Source of the DNA: Atlanticothrix silvestris CENA357
GTDB taxonomy: Bacteria > Cyanobacteriota > Cyanobacteriia > Cyanobacteriales > Nostocaceae
Reading direction: 5' to 3'
DNA: 64,000 nucleotides
NCBI RefSeq assembly: GCF_016056295.1
Contig: NZ_JAECZB010000001.1
Coordinates: 1 to 64,000, forward strand
The notes under the pieces were generated by a model, which did not search any database, had not been told where the DNA came from, and saw nothing but the letters and a program-made list of their open reading frames with translations. The translations under genes and the position numbers were made by a program. Positions 1-9,061 of the stretch are shown here, one piece after another; position 1 is the stretch's first letter; each line of letters starts with the position of its first letter.

Positions 1-61
1 CCGTTTCACTAATTTCCAACATATTGAGAGATGGTGGGAGATTATTTTTAGTGTTTATACG

Positions 62-349
62 ATGATTAGTTTAAATTCTCCAGTCTTCTTAGCCTTCAAT
101 CAATCTCGTCAACCTGAGACTGAGGCACAAGAAAATAGTCATGTTGATTTTTCTAATCATCAGCAATGGAATCATGAATCCGGGTGGAAGAATACTTTAA
201 ATAATCTGCGTCTCATTATCCAACCACTTTTACTATTTTGGTTAATTTATCCCTGGTTAAGTATTTTCCCTAATTCAAATTTGTTACTGGGATTTAATCA
301 TTTAATTGCAGCCATGAATCAATTTAAACCCTATTATGCTTCTGGATGA
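62..349 (+). CDS. Hypothetical 95-aa membrane protein
   Basis: I do not recognise this protein. The N-terminal half is polar (Asn, Gln, Glu, His rich). One hydrophobic stretch at about residues 52-75, rich in Leu, Trp and Pro, could be a single membrane segment. No ribosome binding site is evident before the ATG. It faces the next gene convergently and has no informative neighbour on its left because the window begins there. It may be a small inner-membrane protein or a chance reading frame. Confidence 0.35.
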   Translation: MISLNSPVFLAFNQSRQPETEAQENSHVDFSNHQQWNHESGWKNTLNNLRLIIQPLLLFWLIYPWLSIFPNSNLLLGFNHLIAAMNQFKPYYASG

Positions 350-415
350 TTTAGCTCCTGAACTACTTGCTTATTCCGGAAAGTGACAGAAGAGGGATAT
401 GTTTTTTTATGTAAT

Positions 416-832
416 TTATTCACTCATGACAGAAGCACATGCTTGAGCTTCCTGCCAAAGTTTGTGCAAACAGAACTCAGCGCGTGAAGCAAAGCTATTA
501 CTGTTATGCGAATCATTCATAGTGGTGACAAACACACCCACAACGTCCTCAGAACCATCCGATAACCAATAACCCTTCAGGCTAACTTCCACATACTCGT
601 GATCACAAACACACAAGGCAATAATTTCACTATCGTCTCGCTTCACTTCATCTGTGAGCAAATCCACTCCTGGTAAATCAACAGGTAGCAAAAAGGAAGC
701 AGTGCTGGGTTCAACGCACAAACTTTGTCCAACGCGTAGTGCCAAAATCACTCGCTGTGCCACCCATTCCTCTAGTGACTGAGTCAGATACTCTAAATAA
801 AAGCTCCCTTCGGTATAAGTTAATTTCAGCAT
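416..832 (-). CDS. Conserved-looking hypothetical protein, 138 aa
   Basis: This is an acidic, soluble-looking protein with no signal peptide or membrane segment. It alternates beta-like segments (residues 1-15, 42-52, 70-85, 95-108) with helices (17-35 and 115-135), so it is probably a small alpha/beta domain. The ATG has a good AGGAG element about ten bases upstream, which supports this start. I recognise no catalytic motif. The codon use and compact globular composition look like a real cyanobacterial gene of unknown function. It is separated from the next minus-strand gene by that gene's terminator, so it is probably transcribed on its own. Confidence 0.6.
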   Translation of the reverse strand: MLKLTYTEGSFYLEYLTQSLEEWVAQRVILALRVGQSLCVEPSTASFLLPVDLPGVDLLTDEVKRDDSEIIALCVCDHEYVEVSLKGYWLSDGSEDVVGVFVTTMNDSHNSNSFASRAEFCLHKLWQEAQACASVMSE

Positions 833-876
833 TCCTTATGCTCTCCTGTTATTCCAGGTTTGCTTGCACATCTTAA

Positions 877-914
877 TAAAAAACCCCGCTTCTTGTTTAG
901 GTGAAGCAGGGGTT
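877..914 (-). terminator. Rho-independent terminator
   Basis: Read on the minus strand, AACCCCTGCTTC and GAAGCGGGGTT form a stem with one bulge around an 8-base loop, followed by TTTTTT. It lies directly downstream of the small minus-strand gene ending at 941 and would insulate the gene at 416-832. Confidence 0.75.
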
Positions 915-940
915 AGAAATTGACCAAAAGTTTTTTGGTC

Positions 941-1189
941 TTATATCGGTACAGTATTCTTTCGTCTGTACTTCCCGCTTCTTTTATCCAGTTGTGGTTT
1001 TACATGCAGCACACCAATGCTGAGATATCTAAAATCATAATTAACTTTTCTAATTTGCCGATGATCTCGGCTACCATCACCCATAAATAAAGACTCCACT
1101 TCCACAGCGACTGATTCCCAACTGGCTCGGCAATTGGTAGCACTAAAAAAAGTAGAGATGGGGTAAATGGATTTCACAGAAAATTTCAC
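941..1189 (-). CDS. Hypothetical 82-aa protein
   Basis: The frame opens with GTG and is followed by a convincing terminator on the same strand, which supports a real transcript. The product is basic at its C-terminus (KRSGKYRRKN) and has no recognised domain. It is divergent from the ribbon-helix-helix gene at 1261, with about 70 bases between them, so the two may share a control region. A toxin/antitoxin-like pairing is possible from the layout only; the sequence gives no direct support. Confidence 0.4.
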   Translation of the reverse strand: MKFSVKSIYPISTFFSATNCRASWESVAVEVESLFMGDGSRDHRQIRKVNYDFRYLSIGVLHVKPQLDKRSGKYRRKNTVPI

Positions 1190-1260
1190 CTATTGAACAT
1201 TCCTTTAAACATACTACACTTGTATTACTATCCTGTCTATACCTTTAAGGAGAAAAAATC

Positions 1261-1596
1261 ATGCATACCATCGCTCGCACCCCAACTACCGACATGGAAG
1301 TTACCAGTATTCGCTTAGAGCGAGAACTTAAAGATAAACTCAAAGAGATAGCTGGCAATCAAGGGTATCAAGCTTTGATTCGAGATATCCTTTGGAATTA
1401 CGTCCAGCAAAAGTCAGGTGAGTGGAAACCCAGATTTTCACGAGCCGATATTCGAGCTAGTATAGCGGCCACAGCTCAGCAAGAAGAACGTTGCGTACTC
1501 ACAGGTCAACTAATTCTACCTCAACAACCGATGTTGTTAGGATTAACAAAGAACGGCGATATGGTTCCTCTCAGCGTCGAGAGTTTAAATGCATAG
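1261..1596 (+). CDS. Ribbon-helix-helix (CopG/Arc-like) protein, 111 aa
   Basis: Residues 12-50 read as a ribbon-helix-helix DNA-binding fold: a short beta strand (MEVTSIRL), then a helix starting ERELKDKLKEIA, a turn at GNQGY, and a second helix (QALIRDILWNYVQ). The C-terminal 60 residues carry no recognised motif. The start has a strong AAGGAG six to seven bases upstream. Proteins of this fold are dimeric repressors or antitoxins, often self-regulating, but no toxin gene lies downstream, so a regulatory role is inferred from the fold only. Confidence 0.7.
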   Translation: MHTIARTPTTDMEVTSIRLERELKDKLKEIAGNQGYQALIRDILWNYVQQKSGEWKPRFSRADIRASIAATAQQEERCVLTGQLILPQQPMLLGLTKNGDMVPLSVESLNA

Positions 1597-2312
1597 CCTT
1601 TAATTACGGTGAATGCAGCTCAGTTGCCTTCATTAGTAACTAGGCTGCATTCATGCTCTAAATCTAAATGCCACTTACAAAACTTATAAATTATGTAGTC
1701 ATAATACTTAAATAAAGCTATTCTTAGCCGAGTAGTTACACTTAATGAAATTAAATTTAAGTGAATGATTGTAGGAAATGTAGCCTAATCAAGGATATCA
1801 AGCAAATTATGAGCATTCTATCTTGATTGATCAACTGCCCAAAACTCAATATTTACACTGAGACAATAATTTACTATTAGTTGAGAGTACTTAGAAGGAT
1901 GGCTAGTATTTGAAGAATCTGTGCTAAAACTGAGACTCATTTTTATATTAGCACCAGTATTAGTGCGGGATTTTTTTTCCACTGTCGCCCCAATTCCAGA
2001 ATAATTACGGTTTATGTATACTTACAGACAGGATATCCTAGTCCAAGTTAATAAAGTGAGTCTGCATAAATCGCTTACATGTAAGTCTAATCAAGCAATT
2101 TGATGTATTTAAAATATTTTAATACGTGTGTAAGGGTTTATCTAAAGCACTAGTATATTGGTGATTTTTATAGAAAAAGGCTACAACAGCTAAAAGAAAG
2201 TTTTAATAGAAAATTTTTAATTCATCAAGTGGAGCGATACCACTAAAACAGAAGAATATGCCAAAAACTTGGGTGCAAAAAAATGGGGTCATTATCTAAG
2301 AGGGTGCCAGTA
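1597..2312. other. Gene-free stretch, 0.7 kb
   Basis: The stretch is AT-rich, with many stops in all frames. It must contain the promoter of the sensor kinase. I see no repeat array, tRNA or strong hairpin in it. Confidence 0.6.
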
Positions 2313-4346
2313 ATGAAAAAGCATTTATCACTGCCGTCACCATATCCAAATGACCTAGAGCAACTACAATCATACCCGGTCAAGCTGATGCAGCATCAGG
2401 AAGAACTAGCCCACCAGTTGACACAAAAGATTAACCACATTATTGCCAGTAGCCCAGCTACAGCGATAATGCTGCAAGAGATTGCTCAATTGTTAGGAGT
2501 TGCCTTCAAAGTAGATTGCTGCTGCTTAGTTACTGTGACGAGCGAAGTATCAGGCGAAGCTACTACTGCGAATTGGTGTTCTAATGAATATTTAGAGATG
2601 CCACACCCCAGTGAAATGTTCTCTATGGAACAGTTACTGATGGACTTACCAGTAGTACAATGTGCTGCTGAAACTTTGACTATAGAGGACATCTCCACAA
2701 TTCAAAACAGTTTGGTAGTTGGATGTCAATATTTACCACTACCAATTAAAGCAGTTTTGGCAATTCCTGCTCGGTTTGGGGGCAAAAATAATGGCGTAAT
2801 TAGTCTGATCAAATTCCAACCCTGTGATTGGAGTGAATCAGAAAAACAACTGTTAAAAGTGGTAGAGTCTTCTTGTGCGATCGCTTTTTCTCAGATAGCA
2901 CAAGCACAGTTAATTGCCAGTCAACAGCAGTTTCTGGAAAAGACGAACCAACATCAAAATTTGATCAAGCAATTAACAATACTAAGTCGTACTAACTTGG
3001 AGTTAAATCAAATGCTCCAGTTAGCGATAGCTTCTACTGCCGAATCTCTTCAGGCAGATCGAGGCTTGCTCATCCTGCTGAAATATACAGATCCATTATT
3101 TAGGTTTCAACCGAAAAAGCAAATTCCCAATGCCAAAGCTACTGTTGTTGGTGAATGGAATCGTGAATCGTCAACCATCCGTCGCCATAAAATAGATAAA
3201 TTAGAGCAGTCATTCTCCCTGTTAAATTGTGGTTTATGCCAGCGTGTGTTCACAGAAGTTGGAAAACCAGTCATCATCAATGACTATACAGCTCTTCCGG
3301 ATACGTCAACATCTGCTCCATTGTTTGTAATTGAGGTGTTACCTGCGGTGTTGTTAGTACCATTAGAAAACCAAGGCAGGATTTTAGGATTTTTGGTGTT
3401 ACAGCAAGCAGTAGCTCGCAATTGGCAACTAGCAGAATTAAATCTTGTGGAAATGGTCTGTGCCCAAGTAAGTAATGCCATAATTCAGTCACAGACATTG
3501 CGGCAAGTACAAACCCTGGTAGATGATCGCACGGCCAAGCTCAAAAGTAGTCTGGAACTCCAGGGAAAATTACATGAAAGAACACGGCAATATGTTGAGC
3601 AACTACGAGAACTTAACGAACTCAAAGATGAATTTCTCAGCAACATGAGCGATCGCTTGCGCTACCCTTTAACAAATATGCTGCTGTCAATCAAAAATTT
3701 ACGGCTGCCGGGAATAGGCCCAGAGCGTCAGGTTAGATACTTGGATATTCTAGAGCAAGAATGTACTAAAGAAATTAACTTAATTAATGATTTGCTGACA
3801 CTCCAGAAACTAGAGTCTCACCAAGAACCGCCGCAATTTGAAACTATTAATTTAAATCCGAAAATCCAGGAATTAAAGGTATCTTTTGATAAAAAGCTGG
3901 TAGATAAAGGGTTAAGCATAACGCTAGATTTGCCAGAGGAGCAGTTAAAATTACAAACCGAGCTAGATAGTTTTGACCGTATTCTACAAGAGTTGTTAAC
4001 TAACGCTTGTAAATACTCAGAGCGTGAGAGTATTGTCCACTTGGAAGCTTTTCACCAAGTTGAGAAACAAATCGATCAAGTTATTATTAAGGTAACTAAC
4101 ATAGGGCGTGGCATATCTGAAGAAGAAGCGACCTATATTTTTGATCGGTTCCGTCGTGGTAAAGGTCGCTGGACACCAGGTACTGGCTTAGGACTGGCTT
4201 TAGTTAAGTCTTTAGTACAGCATCTAAATGGCGAGATCACGGTTGAGAGTGTTTCAATCTCAGATTCTCAGTTGAGCGAAATTTGCTTTACCCTGATACT
4301 GCCCCAATTTTCTGACGACAGCAAACTATATTCTGAAAGTGACTGA
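2313..4346 (+). CDS. GAF-GAF sensor histidine kinase lacking the H-box histidine
   Basis: This 677-residue cytoplasmic protein has two GAF-like sensor domains (about 40-190 and 225-395) joined by coiled coil, then a dimerisation region (about 435-500) and a HATPase domain (about 545-665). The ATPase N box (ELLTNACKYS) and the GTGLGLALVKSL lid are present. The H box reads NMSDRLRYPL, so residue 447, where HisKA proteins have the phospho-accepting His, is Asp. The G1 box reads NIGRGI where DxGxG is usual, a variant known in other cyanobacterial kinases. The ATG at 2313 is preferred over 2283 because GAGGG precedes it. Its stop overlaps the next gene's start by eight bases, so the two are probably co-translated. 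A scaffold or ATP-sensing pseudokinase is possible. Confidence 0.85.
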   Translation: MKKHLSLPSPYPNDLEQLQSYPVKLMQHQEELAHQLTQKINHIIASSPATAIMLQEIAQLLGVAFKVDCCCLVTVTSEVSGEATTANWCSNEYLEMPHPSEMFSMEQLLMDLPVVQCAAETLTIEDISTIQNSLVVGCQYLPLPIKAVLAIPARFGGKNNGVISLIKFQPCDWSESEKQLLKVVESSCAIAFSQIAQAQLIASQQQFLEKTNQHQNLIKQLTILSRTNLELNQMLQLAIASTAESLQADRGLLILLKYTDPLFRFQPKKQIPNAKATVVGEWNRESSTIRRHKIDKLEQSFSLLNCGLCQRVFTEVGKPVIINDYTALPDTSTSAPLFVIEVLPAVLLVPLENQGRILGFLVLQQAVARNWQLAELNLVEMVCAQVSNAIIQSQTLRQVQTLVDDRTAKLKSSLELQGKLHERTRQYVEQLRELNELKDEFLSNMSDRLRYPLTNMLLSIKNLRLPGIGPERQVRYLDILEQECTKEINLINDLLTLQKLESHQEPPQFETINLNPKIQELKVSFDKKLVDKGLSITLDLPEEQLKLQTELDSFDRILQELLTNACKYSERESIVHLEAFHQVEKQIDQVIIKVTNIGRGISEEEATYIFDRFRRGKGRWTPGTGLGLALVKSLVQHLNGEITVESVSISDSQLSEICFTLILPQFSDDSKLYSESD

Positions 4347-4929
4347 ACAACACAACACTATAGACGATTTTGATCTCATCACCCCTGGTGAGGAAACAAG
4401 CCAAGAAGATTCTTTGACTGCTAATTTGGGTGAATTGCCAACTGTAGCAGTCAAAATTGAGAAAATAGCAGAACGACAACGGCAAATTACTGCTAATGTG
4501 CAAATTCCTCACCCTATTGAGCAAATTTGGAAGGTGCTTACAGATTACGAAGCCTTGGTTGATTTTATACCCAACCTTGCTAAAAGTCGCTTGCTTGAAC
4601 ATCCTAACGGTGGTATTCGACTTGAACAAATAGGCTCTCAGCGCTTACTCAATTTCAACTTTTGTGCGCGTGTGGTTTTAGATCTCGAAGAATGCTTCCC
4701 TAAAGCAATTAATTTTCAAATGGTAGAGGGAGATTTTAAAGGCTTTTCTGGTAGTTGGTGTCTAGAGCCTTATTTTTTTAGTGAGCATGTAGGAACAAAT
4801 CTCTGTTATACCATCCAAATTTGGCCTAAACGGACTATACCAGTGGGTATTATTGAACGTCGCCTCAGCAATGACCTGCGGTTAAATCTTTTAGCTATTC
4901 ACCAACGTGTGGAGCAGTTAGCCAATTAA
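4339..4929 (+). CDS. SRPBCC (START/polyketide cyclase-like) protein
   Basis: This 196-residue protein opens with GTG inside the end of the kinase gene. After an acidic N-terminal tail of about 45 residues it has the cyclase/COQ10-like SRPBCC pattern: VQIPHPIEQIWKVLTDYE, then IPNLAKSRLL, a central sheet, and a long C-terminal helix. This fold makes a cavity for lipids or other hydrophobic ligands. No catalytic residue can be named. The eight-base overlap with the sensor kinase suggests a shared operon, possibly a ligand-binding partner of the kinase, which is inference. Confidence 0.75.
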   Translation: MTEQHNTIDDFDLITPGEETSQEDSLTANLGELPTVAVKIEKIAERQRQITANVQIPHPIEQIWKVLTDYEALVDFIPNLAKSRLLEHPNGGIRLEQIGSQRLLNFNFCARVVLDLEECFPKAINFQMVEGDFKGFSGSWCLEPYFFSEHVGTNLCYTIQIWPKRTIPVGIIERRLSNDLRLNLLAIHQRVEQLAN

Positions 4930-5000
4930 AACTTTTAGAGCAAAATATTAAGTCTTTACTTGGGGAAAATTTATAACAAAAGCAAAGACTTAATAAAATA

Positions 5001-5039
5001 CAAAGCCTGGCTCTTTTGTTACCAGACTTTGACTTTTTC
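5001..5039 (+). terminator. Probable terminator after the kinase-SRPBCC pair
   Basis: CAAAGCCTGG and CCAGACTTTG pair with one mismatch around an 11-base loop, followed by a T-rich run on the plus strand. On the minus strand the same hairpin lies about 20 bases beyond tRNA-Glu, so it may act in both directions. Confidence 0.6.
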
Positions 5040-5048
5040 TTATTTAAA

Positions 5049-5121
5049 TACCCCCAGGGGAATTCGAATCCCCGTTACCTCCGTGAAAGGGAGGTGTCCT
5101 AGGCCTCTAGACGATGGGGGC
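5049..5121 (-). tRNA. tRNA-Glu (TTC anticodon)
   Basis: Reverse-complemented, the 73 bases fold as a cloverleaf: acceptor GCCCCCA with TGGGGGT, anticodon stem CCTCC/GGAGG around the loop CTTTCAC (anticodon TTC), and a T arm with the standard TTCGAAT loop. The discriminator base is A and CCA is not encoded. In cyanobacteria this tRNA also supplies glutamyl-tRNA for 5-aminolevulinate, hence heme and chlorophyll. Confidence 0.95.
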
Positions 5122-5318
5122 ATCAGACTCAGACCTTTTATAAGTTAACTAATTTTCTTCTTGATGTCAACAAATTCTGCAAAAAAAGTTTAGGAGGCAG
5201 CTAAGCTGTTGTTATTAGCGGGCGATCGCCAGTTAATATTCAAATAAGTTCTAGTTTTGAAATCGGAACTTCAGGAACACAGCGAAAAGGCAGATATTAT
5301 TATCCTGTTGTCTGAGCT

Positions 5319-7172
5319 TTATGGAGCAGGATCAGTAAGCTGTTGATTGATTGGCTGAGTTGGTGGAATCTGTTCAATAGGAATCAGTGCTTCCATCACC
5401 GACTTAACAATTGGTGCAGCGACAGTAGAACCATAAGCATTTTCTCCTTTTGGTTCATCTGCCAATGCCAAAACTACATACCGGGGAGATTCCACGGGTA
5501 AAATTGCCACGAAGCTAGTGATTCTAGCACCCTTGATATAACCACCAGAAGGGCTAGCTTTTTGGGCTGTACCAGTTTTACCCCCAATGCGATATCCCGC
5601 AATTTGAGCCGATTTACCACTCCCTTCAGAAACAACAGTTTCCATCATTTCTACTACCTTTTGGGCAATTGCACTAGAAAAAATTTGACGTGGTGCAGGG
5701 CGAGCAGGTGAATAATGCATCTGCCCTTTACTATCAATTAGCCCCTGAACTACATGGGGCGTGACTAGTTTGCCACCATTAGCTAAGGCTCCGTGCAATT
5801 GCACCAACTGTAAAGCGGTCAGAGAAAAGCCTTGCCCAAAGGAGCTAGTTGCTGGTTCAATGGGTGAGCCAATAAATTCTTCTTGAGTTTTGAGGCGACC
5901 GCTAACTTCAAAAGGTAAATCTGTATCTACTTTTTGTCCTAGACCCAAACGCTCTAACCAGTTGTAGTATACTGAAGGGCGCAATCGCTGGATAATTTGC
6001 ACCATGCCGACGTTGCTAGAGGTTTGAAGAATTTGAGCAATGTTAATTCGGCGATAACCATTGATCACAGCATTTTTGATGATCCGGTCAGCGACTTTAA
6101 TAGTACCGGGATCATCAAATACATCATCTGGTTTAATGACACCATTTTCTAGAGCGATCGCCACATTCAAAGGCTTGAAAGTTGATCCTGGTTCATAAAG
6201 ATCAGCTACTGTCCAATTTTTAAACAACGAAATATCTGCTTTCGAGTATTCATTGGGGTTATATGCAGGCTGAGAAACTAAAGCAAGTAGAGAACCATCC
6301 AAGGCATCCATCACGATTACCGCGCCGCGTTTCGCGCCAAACTTCTCCAATTGTTCTTTGAGAGCAATGCGAGCAGCCCTTTGTAGACGACTATCAATAG
6401 TCAGTTGTAATTGTAGGTCATCAAAATGCAAAAATCCTTCTGGTGCATGATCTGGCATCAAGGCCCCGTTACCCGCCCGACTCAGGCGCACCGTCTGCAT
6501 AGAACGTTCTAATAACTTCTCTTGACTATATTCCACCCCTGCTTGACCACGACGGTCAATATTCACATAGCCCACCACATCAGCGGCTAAATCTTCTGTC
6601 GGATAAAATCGTGAGTATTTTTGAATTAACTCCAAGCCATTTAAACGCAATGTGCTGATGCGATCGGCACTTGCTTCTGGTAAGGCAGCAGCAAGTGTAA
6701 TTCCACTTTTTCGGCTTTGAAAAGTTTTGACTAATTCAGCAGGGTTTTTGTCCAATATTGGGGCTAGTCGCTCTGCCATTTCTTCATTAGACTTTTCAAA
6801 CAATTTGGGATGAGCAAAAACTGTATATACAGGACGGTCAATTGCCAACACATTTTTATTCCGATCCACCATTAGGCGGCGAGGCGTAAAAGGCCGCAAA
6901 TTCACCATTTGTTGGTTTCGGGCCTTCTGCGTTAGCTTTGAACCTTGTATAATCTGTAGTCTGTATAAATTGATACTTAAACCCAAGCCTGCGGCAATTA
7001 ATATGCCCCATGCTATTAACACTCTCGATTTGGTGTTTGGAGTCTGGTCTTGGGTCTTAGAGGCAGGTCTCTCTATCCCCTCTGGCCTGGAAGACTTTGG
7101 TCGTCTCGTAAATGGTGGCTGCCAAAAATTTCTCAATTTTGATCTGTTTGGTGACTTCTGCATTAAGTTCAT
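5319..7172 (-). CDS. ftsI: Septal peptidoglycan transpeptidase FtsI (PBP3-type)
   Basis: This 617-residue class B penicillin-binding protein crosslinks septal peptidoglycan in the periplasm. It has a basic cytoplasmic N-terminus of about 48 residues, one membrane segment (about 50-70), the dimerisation/pedestal region (about 90-230) and a transpeptidase domain (about 270-585). The active-site motifs are complete: SxxK at Ser330-Lys333 (STFK), SxN at 385-387 (SSN) and KTG at 532-534. The FtsL-like membrane protein starts just upstream and is transcribed the same way, as expected for a division operon. A second ATG three codons in (7163) has slightly better ribosome-binding spacing. Confidence 0.95.
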   Translation of the reverse strand: MNLMQKSPNRSKLRNFWQPPFTRRPKSSRPEGIERPASKTQDQTPNTKSRVLIAWGILIAAGLGLSINLYRLQIIQGSKLTQKARNQQMVNLRPFTPRRLMVDRNKNVLAIDRPVYTVFAHPKLFEKSNEEMAERLAPILDKNPAELVKTFQSRKSGITLAAALPEASADRISTLRLNGLELIQKYSRFYPTEDLAADVVGYVNIDRRGQAGVEYSQEKLLERSMQTVRLSRAGNGALMPDHAPEGFLHFDDLQLQLTIDSRLQRAARIALKEQLEKFGAKRGAVIVMDALDGSLLALVSQPAYNPNEYSKADISLFKNWTVADLYEPGSTFKPLNVAIALENGVIKPDDVFDDPGTIKVADRIIKNAVINGYRRINIAQILQTSSNVGMVQIIQRLRPSVYYNWLERLGLGQKVDTDLPFEVSGRLKTQEEFIGSPIEPATSSFGQGFSLTALQLVQLHGALANGGKLVTPHVVQGLIDSKGQMHYSPARPAPRQIFSSAIAQKVVEMMETVVSEGSGKSAQIAGYRIGGKTGTAQKASPSGGYIKGARITSFVAILPVESPRYVVLALADEPKGENAYGSTVAAPIVKSVMEALIPIEQIPPTQPINQQLTDPAP

Positions 7173-7235
7173 CCGTTGTCTTTTGTCAGGAGTTAGAGTC
7201 TTGATGAAAACACTAATGATCCTTGACTCTCAACT

Positions 7236-7883
7236 TTAGTATCCTAGTGGCGAGGGAATATATTGTTGTGTTTCAGACTTTGGTGTTCCGTTAGAGGGCT
7301 TTGGATTAGAACCATGAGATGCTGGAGGTAAAAAAATTGTCTTTGCTGGAGTTGGGGACACTAATCCTGCGGTTGGTCGTTCTGCTTCCTCAGCCATTTT
7401 GTTAGTCAGAGTTGCGTTGGTTGTTGTTAGTTGTCGTTCATTACGTTGCAGATTTTGCAATCTGCGGTAATCTTGACCCCAAAGTTCTTGAGAATATACT
7501 GTCCAACCATAAACCACCAGAGTTGCTGCTACCAAAAAAAATGCCACAACTGAGGAATATTGATGTAAGTTGTACAGCCGCAGTAACCATAGAGGTGCTG
7601 CTTTAGAAGGAGATACTGTAGGTAGGGGGTGAGAGCCAGTCTCTAGCCTTTTCTGTGCCGTATTTGAATGCTCTTGGAGATTAGAAACTGTTCGCTTGCT
7701 CAGATCTTGTGTTCCACGGGTAGTAGGAAAGGATAATTTTTTTTCAGAACGCTGTTGTTTTAAAGAAGATAGAAATGAATTTTCAGTAGCGAGTGTAGAT
7801 ACACTACGTGTAGCTGAACCAAGACGCACAGAGCGCCGCTTCTCTACAGATGGGGTGTAATCTCGTTTGCGAGCAGCAGCCAT
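7236..7883 (-). CDS. FtsL-like single-pass membrane protein upstream of ftsI
   Basis: This 215-residue protein has a long basic cytoplasmic N-terminus (about 1-108), one membrane segment (about 112-130, VVAFFLVAATLVVYGW) and a short coiled coil just outside the membrane (about 134-165). A Pro- and Ser-rich tail follows. Topology, coiled coil and position 63 bases before ftsI are those of FtsL/DivIC septum proteins, which are too divergent for firm naming by eye. I infer a role in recruiting or activating FtsI. The very long cytoplasmic tail is unusual for FtsL and may bind other division proteins. Confidence 0.65.
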   Translation of the reverse strand: MAAARKRDYTPSVEKRRSVRLGSATRSVSTLATENSFLSSLKQQRSEKKLSFPTTRGTQDLSKRTVSNLQEHSNTAQKRLETGSHPLPTVSPSKAAPLWLLRLYNLHQYSSVVAFFLVAATLVVYGWTVYSQELWGQDYRRLQNLQRNERQLTTTNATLTNKMAEEAERPTAGLVSPTPAKTIFLPPASHGSNPKPSNGTPKSETQQYIPSPLGY

Positions 7884-8396
7884 AAGTTCTTTAGGATTAT
7901 TAGAAGTAATGTATTTTAGACCAATTGTCTATTTTTGCTAAGGTTAAAATCGCCTTTTGGGTGATTAGGACTTAGACCACCTTTAATATTTCTGATAGGT
8001 AGCTGTAGCGATGTTTGCATCACTTGGTGATTACAAGCCTTGCAATCGGCGAACAGCTATTGGAAAACTGAGTTATTAGAGGTATTGCATCTAAGTATGG
8101 CAACGTCATACGACAATGGCCAAGAGTTTGCAAAAACTAAGACAATTTTTGGTATGATAGCTCGATTAGCCACCAATCTTGATCATCTACATTCGGTAAC
8201 TAAGTTACTTTGTTCTCAGTTGGGAAGTCCAAGAAAGTAATCAGCCTAGTGCATAATAACTAAACTAAAAAAAATCATCCTAAAGTATTGCTTTTAAATA
8301 TGTAATCGCAAGGCCTTTAAAAAAAAAGCAACAAATAGGTTATCTTATTCAACAGGCGAAATATTTTTAATGCCGCAATTTGGTGAAAGAGGAGTT
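7884..8396. other. Gene-free stretch, 0.5 kb
   Basis: It holds the divergent promoters of the FtsL-like gene and the small lipoprotein gene. A 66-codon frame starting with TTG at 8040 has no ribosome binding site and is not accepted. No strong repeat or hairpin stands out. Confidence 0.5.
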
Positions 8397-8564
8397 ATGA
8401 GAACAAAAATCCTTGGTTTGGCTTTAATGTTAAGTCTGGCAGCAATTGTCGGAGCCTGCGAAAATACTAACGAACCGGCTGGAACTACTACTCCAGCACC
8501 TGGTGAACCAGCTGACACAGGAGCTACTCCTCCTGTTACTCCTAGTCCAACTACAACACCCTAG
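8397..8564 (+). CDS. Small lipoprotein, 55 aa
   Basis: The start at 8397 is chosen because AGAGGAG lies four bases before it and because it puts a lipoprotein signal at the N-terminus: MRTK, a hydrophobic core, then the lipobox IVGAC with the lipidated Cys at residue 21. The mature part is only about 35 residues of Thr, Pro, Ala and Gly with no fold. It should be anchored to a membrane through the lipidated Cys. Function is unknown; it resembles the low-complexity small lipoproteins common in Nostoc-type genomes. Confidence 0.65.
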   Translation: MRTKILGLALMLSLAAIVGACENTNEPAGTTTPAPGEPADTGATPPVTPSPTTTP

Positions 8565-8579
8565 TCGTGGTCTATCACG

Positions 8580-8639
8580 CCCAAAATTATGTTAGTGATG
8601 GAATCCATCACGGCGTAGCTTAAGGTAATTAATTTTGGG
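8580..8639. repeat. Nested inverted repeat
   Basis: CCCAAAATTA (8580-8589) pairs with TAATTTTGGG (8630-8639). Inside it lies a near-perfect palindrome, GTGATGGAATCCATCAC (8595-8611). It follows the lipoprotein stop by 15 bases, so it may protect or end that transcript, although only a short T-rich stretch follows. Confidence 0.6.
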
Positions 8640-9012
8640 TGTGTCCATTTTATGCTTTTGTCAGTAGATAAAAGCCTTAAGCTTGCTAAAGCATTCGTTA
8701 ATTTGGGGCTTTCAGGTATCAGGACACTTGTGAGAATGGTTATTACCGTAACTAAGTGTCCGCCTGTAATCATTGATTTGGGTAAATCTGAGCCACAACA
8801 TAGCAAGTTGAGGCCAGAGCTTACTAAGCTAACCATTTGAGCTAGCTGGGACTACTGAGAATTTGTCAAAATTCATCATGGTTATTTATTGAAAATTGCT
8901 GTTGAACATTCTCTATTATTCCCCTTCCTTATGTGGAAAAATTACCTGATCATATAGTTTTGCCTAATTGTATTTAGAAGTTTACAGGCGATATATTTAG
9001 CAAAGTAGTCTG

Positions 9013-9061
9013 GTGTGAAGTCTAATAGATAGCATTTTTACGCTGACTTCACACAATTTTT
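9013..9061 (+). terminator. Terminator-like stem-loop
   Basis: A perfect 10-base stem (GTGTGAAGTC/GACTTCACAC) with a 22-base loop is followed by AATTTTT. No protein gene lies directly upstream on the plus strand, so it may end a small RNA or a long lipoprotein transcript. Confidence 0.45.

Noticed and set aside
8040-8240. 66-codon frame starting with TTG
   Set aside because: No ribosome binding site and no recognised pattern.
8652-8840. 62-codon plus-strand frame and the opposed 91-codon minus-strand frame
   Set aside because: Both strands are open over the same bases with no start signals; inverted repeats explain the region better.
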